Positions 16,638 through 25,836 of a DNA stretch of 64,000 bases are shown here, piece after piece. The DNA comes from an uncultured Eubacteriales bacterium (GTDB lineage Bacteria > Bacillota > Clostridia > Oscillospirales > Oscillospiraceae), in contig ONIN01000011.1 of assembly GCA_900317905.1 (NCBI GenBank), positions 1-64,000 on the forward strand, read 5' to 3'. How positions within the stretch are numbered: position 1 is the first letter of the stretch; every line of letters begins with the position of its first letter. The position numbers and the translations under genes were made by a program. The notes beneath the pieces are model-generated. The model saw nothing but the letters and a program-made list of their open reading frames with translations. It was not told the origin of the DNA and made no database searches.

Positions 16638-19600
16638 CAGGTTTCGGAGATGATGCCGTTGTGGAGGAAGAACAGCAGCCGTTCCTTCACGGGAATGCCG
16701 GTGATCCGCTCCATGGCAGAGCCATAGGCTTTCAGCTGACTGGCGTAATAGGCGGTGCGCTCCGGCACGGTCTGCGTGGGAATGCGGTCGGTTTTGTAGT
16801 CCACGATGATGAGCTTTCCGTCCTCTTCGAAGCTGCAGTCCACCACGCCCTGGAGCAGGACCTTCTCCTCCGGGCCGCCGGCGAAGAGCTCGGAGGCCGG
16901 CACCAGAATGGAAAACCGCTGCTCCCGCTTCAGCGTGCCGAGAAGCTCCGCCCGCTTCATTCTCGCGCCCAGCTCCGACGCCATGAGCAATTGGATAGAG
17001 CGCACCTGCACGGCCTTGGCCTCTCTGTCAGAGAGGAAGCCCTCGGCGGTGAGCCGCCGGATCTGCTTCGTGATCGCCTCGTCGGTATCCGTATCGTTGA
17101 ATCGAAGATACTGCAGCACCCGGTGGGTGGCGGTGCCTTTCTCCGCCGCGGTGAGGGGCCGCTCCCCGGTCCGGAAGTCGGGCTTCCGGAAGTCCATCTT
17201 CGGCGGCTTCACCAGCGGCGCGCCGTCCTCCGCCTCGGCGGGGGACTTGTGCTTTTTCAGCTCCGTGGCCGTCACCTTGGAGGGCAGCGCCGACGCCTTT
17301 TCATGGGGATACACGAAGGTCAGACGCTCCGCCAGATCCCGATCCGCCTCGGTGTCGGCTGCATCAAAGGTCAGCTGTTCCAGCGGCAGCAGCTCGGTTT
17401 CCGCGGCCTCGGCAGGGAGGAGATTCTCCCGTACCAGCTGAAACACATCCTCGCCTCCCGGCAGCAGCGCCGTCCGGAGAATCCACTGGATGGGGCTGCC
17501 GGATTCTCGCAAAAGCTCCGGCGGAATGGGAGCCTCCAAATCGGCGGCGCAGCTTTCCAGCATGCCGTCCATGTCGGCGGAGGTACCGGTGAGGATCAGC
17601 CGATCCTTGGCTCTGGTCATGGCCACATATAAAAGCCGCATTTCTTCGGAGAGGGTCTCTCTCATGAGCTTCGAAGCCACGGCGCTGCGGGCGAAGGTGG
17701 GGTACTGCACCCCGCGCTCCAGATCGTAGCACTTGGGCCCCAGACCCAGCGTCGGGTGCACCAGCACGTCGTCCCGGGTATCGCTCTGGTTGAACCGGCG
17801 GGCCAGGTCGCAGAGGAACACGATGGGGAACTCCAGCCCCTTGGAGCGGTGGATGCTCATGATCCGCACCGCTTGTTTTGCGGCGCTGCCGGCGGGCTCT
17901 CGGCCCTGCTCGGCCTGTTCTCTCAGCCACTGGACGAAGCGGTGAAGCCCGCGATAGCCGGTGGCCTCAAAGGTCTTTGCCAATTGCAGCAGCTGCAGCA
18001 GCCGCTGCGTGCGCATCTCGCCGTCGGGCATGGCGGAGCAGAGGGCCAGCAGCTCCCGGTCGTCGTAGAGATACCACAACAGCTCCGTCAGCTGCAGATC
18101 CGGCGCCCGCTCCCGGCATTTCGTGAGCATTTCCCAGGCCGCCCGACAGTGGTCGTCAGATTCGGCGGAGCGCTTCAGCGCCGTGCAGAAATCCGTGTCC
18201 CGATCCCGCTCTCGGATGGCCGCCAGCTCGTCGGAACTGAAGCCGAACAGGGGAGAGGCCAGCACCGCCACCAGCGGCACGTCCTGATGGGGATTGTCGA
18301 TCACCGAGAGCAGCGACAGCATCACCGAGATCTCCAGGGATTCGTAAAACCCTCCGCCCTGCTCCGAGGCCACGGGGATGCCCTTCTGGATCAGCGCCCG
18401 GCGGTAGACCGGCCCGATGCTGTTGGCGCTCCGCAGCAGGATCACCATGTCGCCGCAGCTGTGGCCCTCGTCCATGAGCTGCCGGATCCGGTCTGCCACA
18501 TATTCCGCCTCCAGCTGGCTGCGCTCGAACACCGCGTGCTCGTTTTTGTCCGGCAGCTGCAATAGACAGAGCTCCGGCTTCTCGCCGCCTCGCATGTCGT
18601 CCAGTCCGCACTTGAGCCGTGCGTTTTCGTCGTAATCCAGTTCTCCCAAACTAGTTGACATAATATTTTCGAACACATGGTTCACCGCGTCCAGTACGGA
18701 ACCTCTGGAGCGGAAGTTTTCCTGCAGCAGGATCCGCCGCGCCTCGCCGGGTGCGGCAGTCTCAGCAGGGGAGAAGGTGTTGTATTTGTTTAAGAAGATG
18801 GTGGGGTCCGCCAGTCGAAAGCGGTAGATGGACTGCTTCACGTCGCCCACCAGAAACAGCCGCTTTCCGCCGTCGGAGACTGCCCGGAAGATCTGATCCT
18901 GGACCTCGCTGACGTCCTGGTATTCGTCCACCATGACCTCCTGAAACCGGGCGGAGACCGCCGCTGCAAGCTCCGTGGGGCTGCCGTCCTCATGGGTGAG
19001 CAGCTGGGCCGCCAGGTGCTCCAGGTCCGCGTAGTCCACCAGTCCCCGGCGGCGCTTTTCGTTGGTGTACCGCCGGTCAAACTCCACCGCCAGATCCAAA
19101 AGCCGGATCATGGCCGGGGCCGTGGAACGGAGATCATTGAGCATGGTCTCAGAACGCTCCGCGAACTGCTTCTGGAGCTTTTCCACGGCGGCCTTGCAGC
19201 GCTTCCGGGTGTTCTGGGCGTGCTCTTTCAGCTCCGGTTCCGGCGGATTGCGGACGGTGCCGATCCGGGGAAATTCGATATTTCCCACAGCCTCGGCGGC
19301 GGCGTCCCAGCCGATGTCCGCGGCGGTGCGGGCGCGGAAGATTCCGTCGGCAGTCTCCGCGAAGCTGTCGCCGTAGGCCGTCTGAAGCCAGTCGCGCCGG
19401 GCGATCTCGGCGAGCAGCCCGTCCATGGTCTTGTGCCAGTAGTTCAATGTGTCCCCGGCGCCTTGGAGCAGCTCCTGCCCCCAGGGGGTATCCCCGGCGT
19501 CGGTGACGCCGTTTAGCTGCAGCAGGGTTTTCTGCTGCTTCGCCCAGAGCTGCGGCCTCGCGTGGGCCTGCATTTTTTCATAGAGCCGTAGGGTCAGCGC

Positions 19601-20122
19601 CTGGAGCCTCCGGTCGTCTCTGCCGGCGCCCACGGAGTCCACCAGGGCGCGGAAGGGTTCATCGGTCTCAATATTCTGATAGGCGTCCTCCAGCAGCCGT
19701 TCCAGGGTGGAGGCCTTCAGGGAGATGGCCTGGTTTTCATCCGCGATGCGAAAGTCCGGCGGCAGCGCCAGGGCGGCGCAGTGCTCCCGGAGCAGGTTGC
19801 CGCAGAAACTGTGGATGGTGCCGATCTGGGCTCTGCTCACCAGCGCCATCTGCCGCCTGAGCTCCCGGTTTTCCGGCTGGGCGCTGCTGCGCTGAGCGAT
19901 ACCCTCCAGGATCCGGCTGCGGAGCTCCCCGGCGGCGGCCTTGGTGAAGGTGATGATCAGAAACCGGTCAATGTCCACCGGGTGTTCGCCGGTGAGATAC
20001 GCCATGAGCCGTTCGGTCAGAACTCTTGTCTTGCCGCTGCCGGCTGCGGCGGAGACCAGCACCGCGCTGCCGCGGGTCTCGATGGCCTCCGCCTGGGCGG
20101 GGGTGAACTGCATCTCAGCCAT
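16637..20122 (-). CDS. addA: ATP-dependent helicase/nuclease subunit A (AddA)
   Basis: This 1161-residue UvrD/Rep-type helicase with C-terminal RecB-family nuclease resects double-strand breaks to start recombination. Visible are Walker A SAAAGSGKTRVLTE (near residue 28), the DEYQD Walker B, REDLL-type SF1 motifs (VGDVKQSIYRFR; MSIHRSKGLEFP; LLYVAMTRAKDRLIL) and the nuclease motif IIVDYKTDR near the end. Length agrees with AddA. It follows addB with an 8-nt overlap, so the two subunits are coupled. Confidence 0.97.
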   Translation of the reverse strand: MAEMQFTPAQAEAIETRGSAVLVSAAAGSGKTRVLTERLMAYLTGEHPVDIDRFLIITFTKAAAGELRSRILEGIAQRSSAQPENRELRRQMALVSRAQIGTIHSFCGNLLREHCAALALPPDFRIADENQAISLKASTLERLLEDAYQNIETDEPFRALVDSVGAGRDDRRLQALTLRLYEKMQAHARPQLWAKQQKTLLQLNGVTDAGDTPWGQELLQGAGDTLNYWHKTMDGLLAEIARRDWLQTAYGDSFAETADGIFRARTAADIGWDAAAEAVGNIEFPRIGTVRNPPEPELKEHAQNTRKRCKAAVEKLQKQFAERSETMLNDLRSTAPAMIRLLDLAVEFDRRYTNEKRRRGLVDYADLEHLAAQLLTHEDGSPTELAAAVSARFQEVMVDEYQDVSEVQDQIFRAVSDGGKRLFLVGDVKQSIYRFRLADPTIFLNKYNTFSPAETAAPGEARRILLQENFRSRGSVLDAVNHVFENIMSTSLGELDYDENARLKCGLDDMRGGEKPELCLLQLPDKNEHAVFERSQLEAEYVADRIRQLMDEGHSCGDMVILLRSANSIGPVYRRALIQKGIPVASEQGGGFYESLEISVMLSLLSVIDNPHQDVPLVAVLASPLFGFSSDELAAIRERDRDTDFCTALKRSAESDDHCRAAWEMLTKCRERAPDLQLTELLWYLYDDRELLALCSAMPDGEMRTQRLLQLLQLAKTFEATGYRGLHRFVQWLREQAEQGREPAGSAAKQAVRIMSIHRSKGLEFPIVFLCDLARRFNQSDTRDDVLVHPTLGLGPKCYDLERGVQYPTFARSAVASKLMRETLSEEMRLLYVAMTRAKDRLILTGTSADMDGMLESCAADLEAPIPPELLRESGSPIQWILRTALLPGGEDVFQLVRENLLPAEAAETELLPLEQLTFDAADTEADRDLAERLTFVYPHEKASALPSKVTATELKKHKSPAEAEDGAPLVKPPKMDFRKPDFRTGERPLTAAEKGTATHRVLQYLRFNDTDTDEAITKQIRRLTAEGFLSDREAKAVQVRSIQLLMASELGARMKRAELLGTLKREQRFSILVPASELFAGGPEEKVLLQGVVDCSFEEDGKLIIVDYKTDRIPTQTVPERTAYYASQLKAYGSAMERITGIPVKERLLFFLHNGIISET

Positions 20123-23100
20123 GGTCTTCGCCTCCTTCCAGCTGCGCCCAGACCTGATCGGGGGTCATGGGGGTGATGATCCGGTGACAGTCGCCGCCCA
20201 TGGGGTCGAAGTGGCAGACGCTCTGATAGTCACAGTGGGTGCAGGCGGTGTCGTCCGCGCTGCGATAGATGGGCTCCGGCCGGATGCTGCCCCGGCGGAG
20301 TTCTCTGGTGAGATGCAGAAGGGTGTCCTCGATGTGGCGGGCCAGCAGCCCCATCCGCTCCATGGAAGCAACGGAGACGCCTTTGCCGCCCACGGTCTTC
20401 CCGCTGCGGATCTTCACATAGCGCTTGTCCGGGTCGTGATCCATGGCTTCCGGGACGCCGTCAGATTCCAGCATCAGTCCGGAGCGCCGCAGCTCGGAGG
20501 AGCGCTTTTTCTGCAGCTCCGCGTCCGAGACCCGCTCGCTTGCGGAGAGCATGGGATCCCGTGCGGGGTGATAGAGCACGCCGGCGGGGATCACCTCGCG
20601 GCCGTAGCGGGCTTCGCCCACTTTTCCCAGAGCGAAGAGGTACAGCAGCATCTGCAGATCCATGCCGTACAGCACGTCCGAGAGGGAGAACACCTTCCGC
20701 CCGGTCTTGTAGTCCACCACCCGCAGATACAGCTTCCCGTCGTGGATCCAGCCGTCCACCCGGTCGGCGATGCCGGTGAGGGTGAGTTTCGTCTCTCCGT
20801 CAGTGAGGGTCACCGGCGGCAGCGCCTCCCGGTCGGAAAAGTCCAGCTCGAAGTCCAGCGGCTGAAAATCGCTGCAGCGCAGCTCCTGGGCCATGTCCAG
20901 CACGATGGTCTGGACGTTCTGGGTCAGCCGCTTGAAGAGATAGACAAAGCGGGGACTTTTGTCCTGAAAGTCCTGCAATTGCTCGTGAATGTAGGCGGAG
21001 ACATGGTGCTCCGTCCGTTCCCGGAGTTCCTCGTCGGAGATCTTTCCGAATCCGCCTTTTTCCGCCGCGTCCTCGGCAACGCCCTGCAAAACCGCGTGGA
21101 AGAAGGTGCCGATCTCCATGGCGGAGAAGGCATTGTTCCGTCTCGGCTGGGCCTTGAGGCCGTATTTGAGAAAATAGGCATAGCGGCAGCGGGCGTACTG
21201 CTCCGTGCGGCTGGCGGAAAGTCGGGTCTGCCTGCCATAGAGCCCCTCCGCCCGGTCGGGGGAGAGATCCTCTCGCAGCAGCGCGGCCCGTCGGCGGAAC
21301 ATGCGGAGCTTCTCGGGCTCCCTCTGCTCAAACCAGTCGAAGGCCGCGCGGCAGCTGTCCTCCTGCACGCCTCGTAAATACCTTGCCGCCAGAGACAGCG
21401 CCGGGGCAGGGGCGTTTCGGCGGAGGGCGGTCAGATCTACCGTTTGGGTCTCGGTCTCAAACATCTGCCGGATCCGATCCACGAAAAAGGCGGGGCGCAG
21501 GGGCTGCCCCTCGGCGCCCGCGGAGGCGTAACAGACCGTCAGGGATTCCTCCGGCAGGGCCAAAGTGCTGGCTGCCAGGGCGTATTCTCTCCAGAGATCA
21601 TCCTCGCGGCCGCCGCCGATGTCCAGATCCAGCTCCAGCAGCCGTCGCCGGTCATCCACGGAGAACACACCGCCGGAATCGCCCGCCTGGGGCACCCGGT
21701 CGTCGGAGGCGCCCAGCACGATCAGATGCTTCACGCCTCTTCTCCGCATCCGGTCGTAGTCGCCGGCGGTGACCCGATCCAGCGACACCGGGATGGTGCC
21801 GATGTCGTAGCGGCTCAGCATCAGCAAAAACAGCTTCGAGAAGCTCTCCGCGTCCAGCTCGGTGTCGCCCAGCACCGCGGCCACCTGCTCCAGCGCGGAG
21901 ACCAGCAGCTCCCAGATCTGGGCGTATTCCGCCGCCAGCGCCTCGCGGCCGTCGTTTCGCAGGGCCTCGGCGCGCTCCTCCAGCCGATTGGCCAGTCCCA
22001 GCGCCTCCCAGAAATCCGAAAGCGCCTTGGCCTGCTCTGCGGCGGTGGATGCCTCCTTGCTCTCCCGCTCCAGAACCGTCAGGGGCTCGGCGGCGATCCG
22101 CCGCAGGCCGTCGATGCGCTGGATTTCTTCCTTTGCCTCATCGGTATATTCCTGTCCGTAACCGTTGGGGTGCAGGGTCCAGGGCTCGCTGCGTTTCCAC
22201 ATGCCGCCCCGGATGCCCCAGAGGATCGTGTAGTTTTCCAGCGCGTCACAGTCCTCGGGGGAGAGGGCCGTGAGCCCGGTGCGCAGCAGGGCGAGGACAT
22301 CCTCGCTGTCCCAGCCGCCGGTGATCACGTCGTAGGCAGCGCTGATCAGCACGCCCAGGGGCTTTTGCAGCAGATCCGTTCTCTGGGCCACATAGAGGGG
22401 CACGCCGTAGTGCTCGAACATCCGCTGTAGCGGCTCCAGATAGTCTCCGAAGCCCCGCGCCGCCACGGCGATCTCCCGCCAGCGGCAGCCGGCTCGCGCC
22501 AGCTCCAGGGCTTTCGCCGCCGCCAGCTCACATTCCTCGGAGATGTTCTGGGCGCGATAGAGGGAGATCCGGTTTTCCGGATCCGGCCGGGTCTCGCTGG
22601 TGAAGCCGAAGAGCGCCTCACTGAGCCTTTGCAGCTCCGAGGCGCGGTGGGATTCCTGTTCTTTCAGATGGTGCAGCTGAACCGGCACGGCGTGAGCAGC
22701 ACAGCGCTCCTTCAGCTCTGCCACGGTGCTCCTTTGGGCACCGTAGAGCTCGCTGCCGCCCTCGGGCGCGTCCAGGGTGAGGTATAGACTGACCTCCGCC
22801 CCCAGCTCCAAAAGCGTCTCCAGCACGGCCAGCTCCTGCCGTGTAAAATCGGTGAAGCCGTCCAGATAAAACCGCGCTCTTCTCAGACTGCTCTCCGGCA
22901 GCTGTTGATTCAATCTGGTCAGCCGGTCGGAGGGATCCGCGCCGCTCTGAGCGGCCACGGCGTCATAGCTTGCCAGGATCAATGCCAGATCCCGCAGCTT
23001 GTCGCCGAGATAGTCATCGCACTGCTCGGCGGTCTGCAGGAGGGTGTCGGGATCGGCGCAGGCCAGCTTCAATTCATCCACCGCCAGCAGCAGGGACTGC

Positions 23101-23450
23101 TGGGTCTGGGCTCTTCTCGCGGCGCTGCCGTAGAGCTTCAGTCTGGGCGCAATCTGGCCCAGGGCTCTGGCCATGCACAGCAGCCGTCCGCCCTGATCCA
23201 GCATGGGCGCGGCGCTGCCGCCCAGCTCGTCGGAGACCTTTCGGGCAAGACCCGTGAAGCTCAGCACCTCGGCATAGAGACTGGCACTGTCGCCGCAGAT
23301 CCGGCAGAGCTCCCGCTCGCACTCGTGGCTGTACTGCTCCGGAACCAGCAGCAGATTTCCGCCGTTTTTCTCAGAAACCTGTGCCTTCAGGGTCTGCATC
23401 AGACTGGATGTTTTGCCCGCCCCGGCAGGCCCGTAATAGATGTGCAGCAT
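20115..23450 (-). CDS. addB: ATP-dependent nuclease subunit B (AddB)
   Basis: This 1111-residue partner of AddA has the N-terminal GPAGAGKTSSLM P-loop (near residue 8), a helicase-like core and a C-terminal RecB nuclease domain (VVDYKTGRK). The [4Fe-4S] cluster ligands seen in AddB are kept: a Cys in EQYARCRYAYFLKY and the terminal CTHCDYQSVC trio. AddB recognises Chi and provides the second nuclease strand cut. GGGAG lies 8 nt before the ATG. It is the first gene of the addBA operon behind the promoter at 23481-23510. Confidence 0.97.
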   Translation of the reverse strand: MLHIYYGPAGAGKTSSLMQTLKAQVSEKNGGNLLLVPEQYSHECERELCRICGDSASLYAEVLSFTGLARKVSDELGGSAAPMLDQGGRLLCMARALGQIAPRLKLYGSAARRAQTQQSLLLAVDELKLACADPDTLLQTAEQCDDYLGDKLRDLALILASYDAVAAQSGADPSDRLTRLNQQLPESSLRRARFYLDGFTDFTRQELAVLETLLELGAEVSLYLTLDAPEGGSELYGAQRSTVAELKERCAAHAVPVQLHHLKEQESHRASELQRLSEALFGFTSETRPDPENRISLYRAQNISEECELAAAKALELARAGCRWREIAVAARGFGDYLEPLQRMFEHYGVPLYVAQRTDLLQKPLGVLISAAYDVITGGWDSEDVLALLRTGLTALSPEDCDALENYTILWGIRGGMWKRSEPWTLHPNGYGQEYTDEAKEEIQRIDGLRRIAAEPLTVLERESKEASTAAEQAKALSDFWEALGLANRLEERAEALRNDGREALAAEYAQIWELLVSALEQVAAVLGDTELDAESFSKLFLLMLSRYDIGTIPVSLDRVTAGDYDRMRRRGVKHLIVLGASDDRVPQAGDSGGVFSVDDRRRLLELDLDIGGGREDDLWREYALAASTLALPEESLTVCYASAGAEGQPLRPAFFVDRIRQMFETETQTVDLTALRRNAPAPALSLAARYLRGVQEDSCRAAFDWFEQREPEKLRMFRRRAALLREDLSPDRAEGLYGRQTRLSASRTEQYARCRYAYFLKYGLKAQPRRNNAFSAMEIGTFFHAVLQGVAEDAAEKGGFGKISDEELRERTEHHVSAYIHEQLQDFQDKSPRFVYLFKRLTQNVQTIVLDMAQELRCSDFQPLDFELDFSDREALPPVTLTDGETKLTLTGIADRVDGWIHDGKLYLRVVDYKTGRKVFSLSDVLYGMDLQMLLYLFALGKVGEARYGREVIPAGVLYHPARDPMLSASERVSDAELQKKRSSELRRSGLMLESDGVPEAMDHDPDKRYVKIRSGKTVGGKGVSVASMERMGLLARHIEDTLLHLTRELRRGSIRPEPIYRSADDTACTHCDYQSVCHFDPMGGDCHRIITPMTPDQVWAQLEGGEDHG

Positions 23451-23480
23451 GGCCGTTCTCCCTTCGTGAGTTTTTTCCTC

Positions 23481-23510
23481 ATTGTATCACACCCGGCGGC
23501 TTGTTTTCAA
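23481..23510 (-). promoter_or_regulatory. promoter of addBA
   Basis: On the minus strand TTGAAA (23510-23505), 18 nt, TACAAT (23486-23481), about 30 nt before addB. No LexA-like palindrome is evident. Confidence 0.6.
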
Positions 23511-23569
23511 CCAGAGACAAATTGGAGATTATCGGGATGGTGGATTTTACACGGCAACCAAATGGTGGC

Positions 23570-23643
23570 CGTAGGGGAGGGGCTTGCCCCTCCCGCAGAT
23601 TCACGTATTTGTAAAAACGGGAGGGGCAAGCCCCTCCCCTACG
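23570..23643. repeat. GTAGGGG-ended palindromic repeat, copy 1
   Basis: About 74 bp with inverted ends CGTAGGGGAGGGG...CCCCTCCCCTACG. Each end is itself a small palindrome (GGGAGGGGCTTGCCCCTCCC). The centre carries GATTCACGTATTTGT. It is nearly identical to copy 2 at 29783-29856. Confidence 0.85.
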
Positions 23644-23693
23644 GATTCTCTTTAACAGCGCGATAATCTATCATATGAATCTGCTTTTATCCA

Positions 23694-23732
23694 AACAAAA
23701 ACCCCTCGCCGCAGATGATCCGCAGCGAGGGG
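23694..23732 (-). terminator. terminator of the HPrK-like/SPASM operon
   Basis: Arms CCCCTCGC (23702-23709) and GCGAGGGG (23725-23732); the minus strand continues GTTTTTGTTT. Confidence 0.8.
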
Positions 23733-23747
23733 AATGTTGAATTGCTG

Positions 23748-24713
23748 TCAGCCCGCGTCCTTTTCATACACGCCGGAGCCCATGAACATGGACACGCCGG
23801 ATTCAAAGTGGCCGGGGGTGACGGTGACGTTGCCATAGGCCGGGATGTCCTCGGCAGAGGCGGTGTAGGTGATGCCGCCCAGGAAGGTGTTCTGGTCCTC
23901 GTAGAAATACTTGTAGAAGAAGCGCACCACGGGCAGGGTCTCACCGGTGAGATTCATGACGGTGACGCTGCCGTCGCTGTTGTCCACCAGCAGCACCTTG
24001 TCACTGGCGAAGGGCAGGGTGTCCACCTTGGCAACCACGCGGGAGATCAGATCCAGCACCTCACCGGAGTTGTATTTGTGGCGGTTGGCCTCCAGCACCA
24101 CGCAGGACTGGTGGGCGGGGAGGTTGGAGACCTTGAAGCTGACGGCGGTGTCGCCGGTGCGGAAGACGTACTCGGCGTACTGGATGGCCTGGTCGCTGTC
24201 GTTGAAGAACTGCATGGCCAGAACGTTTTTGACCTCTTCGTCAGAGCCGTCCTCGATGTAGTAGCCGTCATAACCGGCGGCCAGGGTGGAGAAACGCACG
24301 CCGTAGTCGGTGTCGTTCAGATTGGTCCAGGGGGTAGCGGGCTCCTCGCCGGCGCTGCTGACATCGGTGGAGATGCCGCTCTTGTTGCTGTCGCCGATGG
24401 ACTCATACTGAGCGATCTTCTCGTCGGTGAGCGCGGTGACGTCATCATCGGCGGCGTCGCTCTTGTCTTTGTCCTTGTCGCCTTTGTGGAACAGGGAACT
24501 GATCACGCCGCCCTCGCCGTCGGCGCTGCCGGAGCCATTGGAGTTGCCTTTCGCGGTGAAGAAGATCACCAGGGCGATGGCCAGCACGGCCACCACGGCA
24601 ACCGCGGTCCAGATGAGGGTGCTCTTGGATTTGGAGTTCACGGCCTTGACCGTCTCCTCGACCTTCTTTTCCTCCTCTTCGGGGGTCAGGTCGCGGCGTT
24701 CTTCGTCATTCAT
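23748..24713 (-). CDS. membrane-anchored protein of unknown function in the HPrK-like/SPASM operon
   Basis: About 321 residues. A charged N-terminus (Glu-rich, about 1-32) leads to one membrane helix (about 33-54, STLIWTAVAVVAVLAIALVIFF), a Gly/Ser/Asp-rich linker, and an extracellular domain of about 200 residues ending in a beta-rich part. I do not recognise the domain. The ATG at 24713 is preferred because GGAGG lies 9 nt before it; an ATG at 24719 would be only 3 nt away. The start overlaps the end of the radical SAM gene, so it is translationally coupled. It could be the substrate, the receptor or an exporter partner of the modification system; nothing in the sequence decides. Confidence 0.75.
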   Translation of the reverse strand: MNDEERRDLTPEEEEKKVEETVKAVNSKSKSTLIWTAVAVVAVLAIALVIFFTAKGNSNGSGSADGEGGVISSLFHKGDKDKDKSDAADDDVTALTDEKIAQYESIGDSNKSGISTDVSSAGEEPATPWTNLNDTDYGVRFSTLAAGYDGYYIEDGSDEEVKNVLAMQFFNDSDQAIQYAEYVFRTGDTAVSFKVSNLPAHQSCVVLEANRHKYNSGEVLDLISRVVAKVDTLPFASDKVLLVDNSDGSVTVMNLTGETLPVVRFFYKYFYEDQNTFLGGITYTASAEDIPAYGNVTVTPGHFESGVSMFMGSGVYEKDAG

Positions 24714-25836
24714 TTTCATTTTCCTCCTTCAGAATGCTGCGGCAGGCGGCCGGGGTGGCGCGCATCAGGTCACAGCGATATTGGGGCTTTTTGTCATAGG
24801 TGCCGGTCTCGGTATAGATCATTGCGGCGCAGGTTCGGCAGGAATCCTTGGCGTCGCAGGCTGCGCATTCCTTCGGCAGCCGGATCTCTCTTGCGATGAC
24901 GCGAAGTTTTTCCCAGGCGTCATCGACGGACGTTTCATTGAGATCGAAGCTGGGATGGTCCATCATGGCGCACAGCAGCATCCGGCCGTCCCAGGTAATC
25001 CAGAAGGCGCTCTTGCCGGCGCGGCAGCGGACGCCGTCGCCCTCGCAGTCAAAGGTGGCGTCGTCCTCCAGGGGGCAGTGCTGCTCCACGCTCTCACAGT
25101 AGCGAAGCAGATCCTCCCGCCCTCTCTGGAGATAGCGGATGCGGGCTTCCACCTTCGCGCATTCGTCGGGCTCGAAGCGGTTGTTCGTCCCGACGCTGGT
25201 TTTGTCCTTCCGCAGTGGCGGGAACATGTAGCTGGTGGCCTGGAGGATCAGCTTACGCTCGTCGCTGTAGCGGATGATCTCCTCCAGATCATCGACGTTC
25301 TCCGGCGTGACGGAGCAGTTGAGCTTCACATTGATGCCGGCGTCCTGGAGGGCCTCGATGGTGTGGGTGACCACGGTGTGGCCCGTGGGATGCTGGCACA
25401 GACGCATGTAGGTCTCGTCGGAAGCGCCGTAGAGGGTGATGTTGATCCTCTGCGGCGGGTTTTCCTTCAGCCAGTCCACGGTCTCATCGTCGATCAGGGT
25501 GGCGTTGGAGTTGATGCTGACCACAAACCCCATCTCCCGCAGCTTCGTATAGAGCTCCCGGAATCCGGGATAGGTGAAGGGCTCGCCGCCGGTGAGCAGC
25601 AGTAAAAGCATGCCCTTTTTCTTCAGCTCCTCGGCGATGGCCAGCCACTCGTCCACCGTGCGCAGGCGCTTGCCGCTTTTTTCCACATCCTCTGCCGACA
25701 TCCGAACATAGCACATGCGGCAGTTCATGCTGCACATGGGGGTCAGCTCAAAGGTGCCGGAGATCGGGATGCCCAGAATGTCGGCTTTCCGGTGCAGCAG
25801 CTCGACCAGCTCGCTGGTGCCCTTTTGCGCGATCAT
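24706..25836 (-). CDS. radical SAM/SPASM domain enzyme
   Basis: A 376-residue enzyme. The CSMNCRMCY motif (CxxxCxxC, near residue 37) binds the SAM-cleaving [4Fe-4S] cluster, followed by the GGEPF block. The C-terminal region has the spaced cysteines of a SPASM domain (CRAGKSAFWITWDGRMLLC...CAACDAKDSCRTC...YRCD), which holds auxiliary Fe-S clusters in peptide- and protein-modifying enzymes. ATG 25836 overlaps the stop of the kinase-like gene (ATGA); upstream in-frame codons would lie inside that gene. The family modifies ribosomal peptides or proteins (thioether links, Cys/Ser oxidation). No precursor peptide is visible nearby. Confidence 0.92.
   Translation of the reverse strand: MIAQKGTSELVELLHRKADILGIPISGTFELTPMCSMNCRMCYVRMSAEDVEKSGKRLRTVDEWLAIAEELKKKGMLLLLLTGGEPFTYPGFRELYTKLREMGFVVSINSNATLIDDETVDWLKENPPQRINITLYGASDETYMRLCQHPTGHTVVTHTIEALQDAGINVKLNCSVTPENVDDLEEIIRYSDERKLILQATSYMFPPLRKDKTSVGTNNRFEPDECAKVEARIRYLQRGREDLLRYCESVEQHCPLEDDATFDCEGDGVRCRAGKSAFWITWDGRMLLCAMMDHPSFDLNETSVDDAWEKLRVIAREIRLPKECAACDAKDSCRTCAAMIYTETGTYDKKPQYRCDLMRATPAACRSILKEENENE

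Noticed and set aside
23570-23643. Palindromic repeat as a transcription terminator
   Set aside because: There is no T-run on either side, and real terminators of the neighbouring operons are found elsewhere (23694-23732). Repeat copies suggest an element instead.
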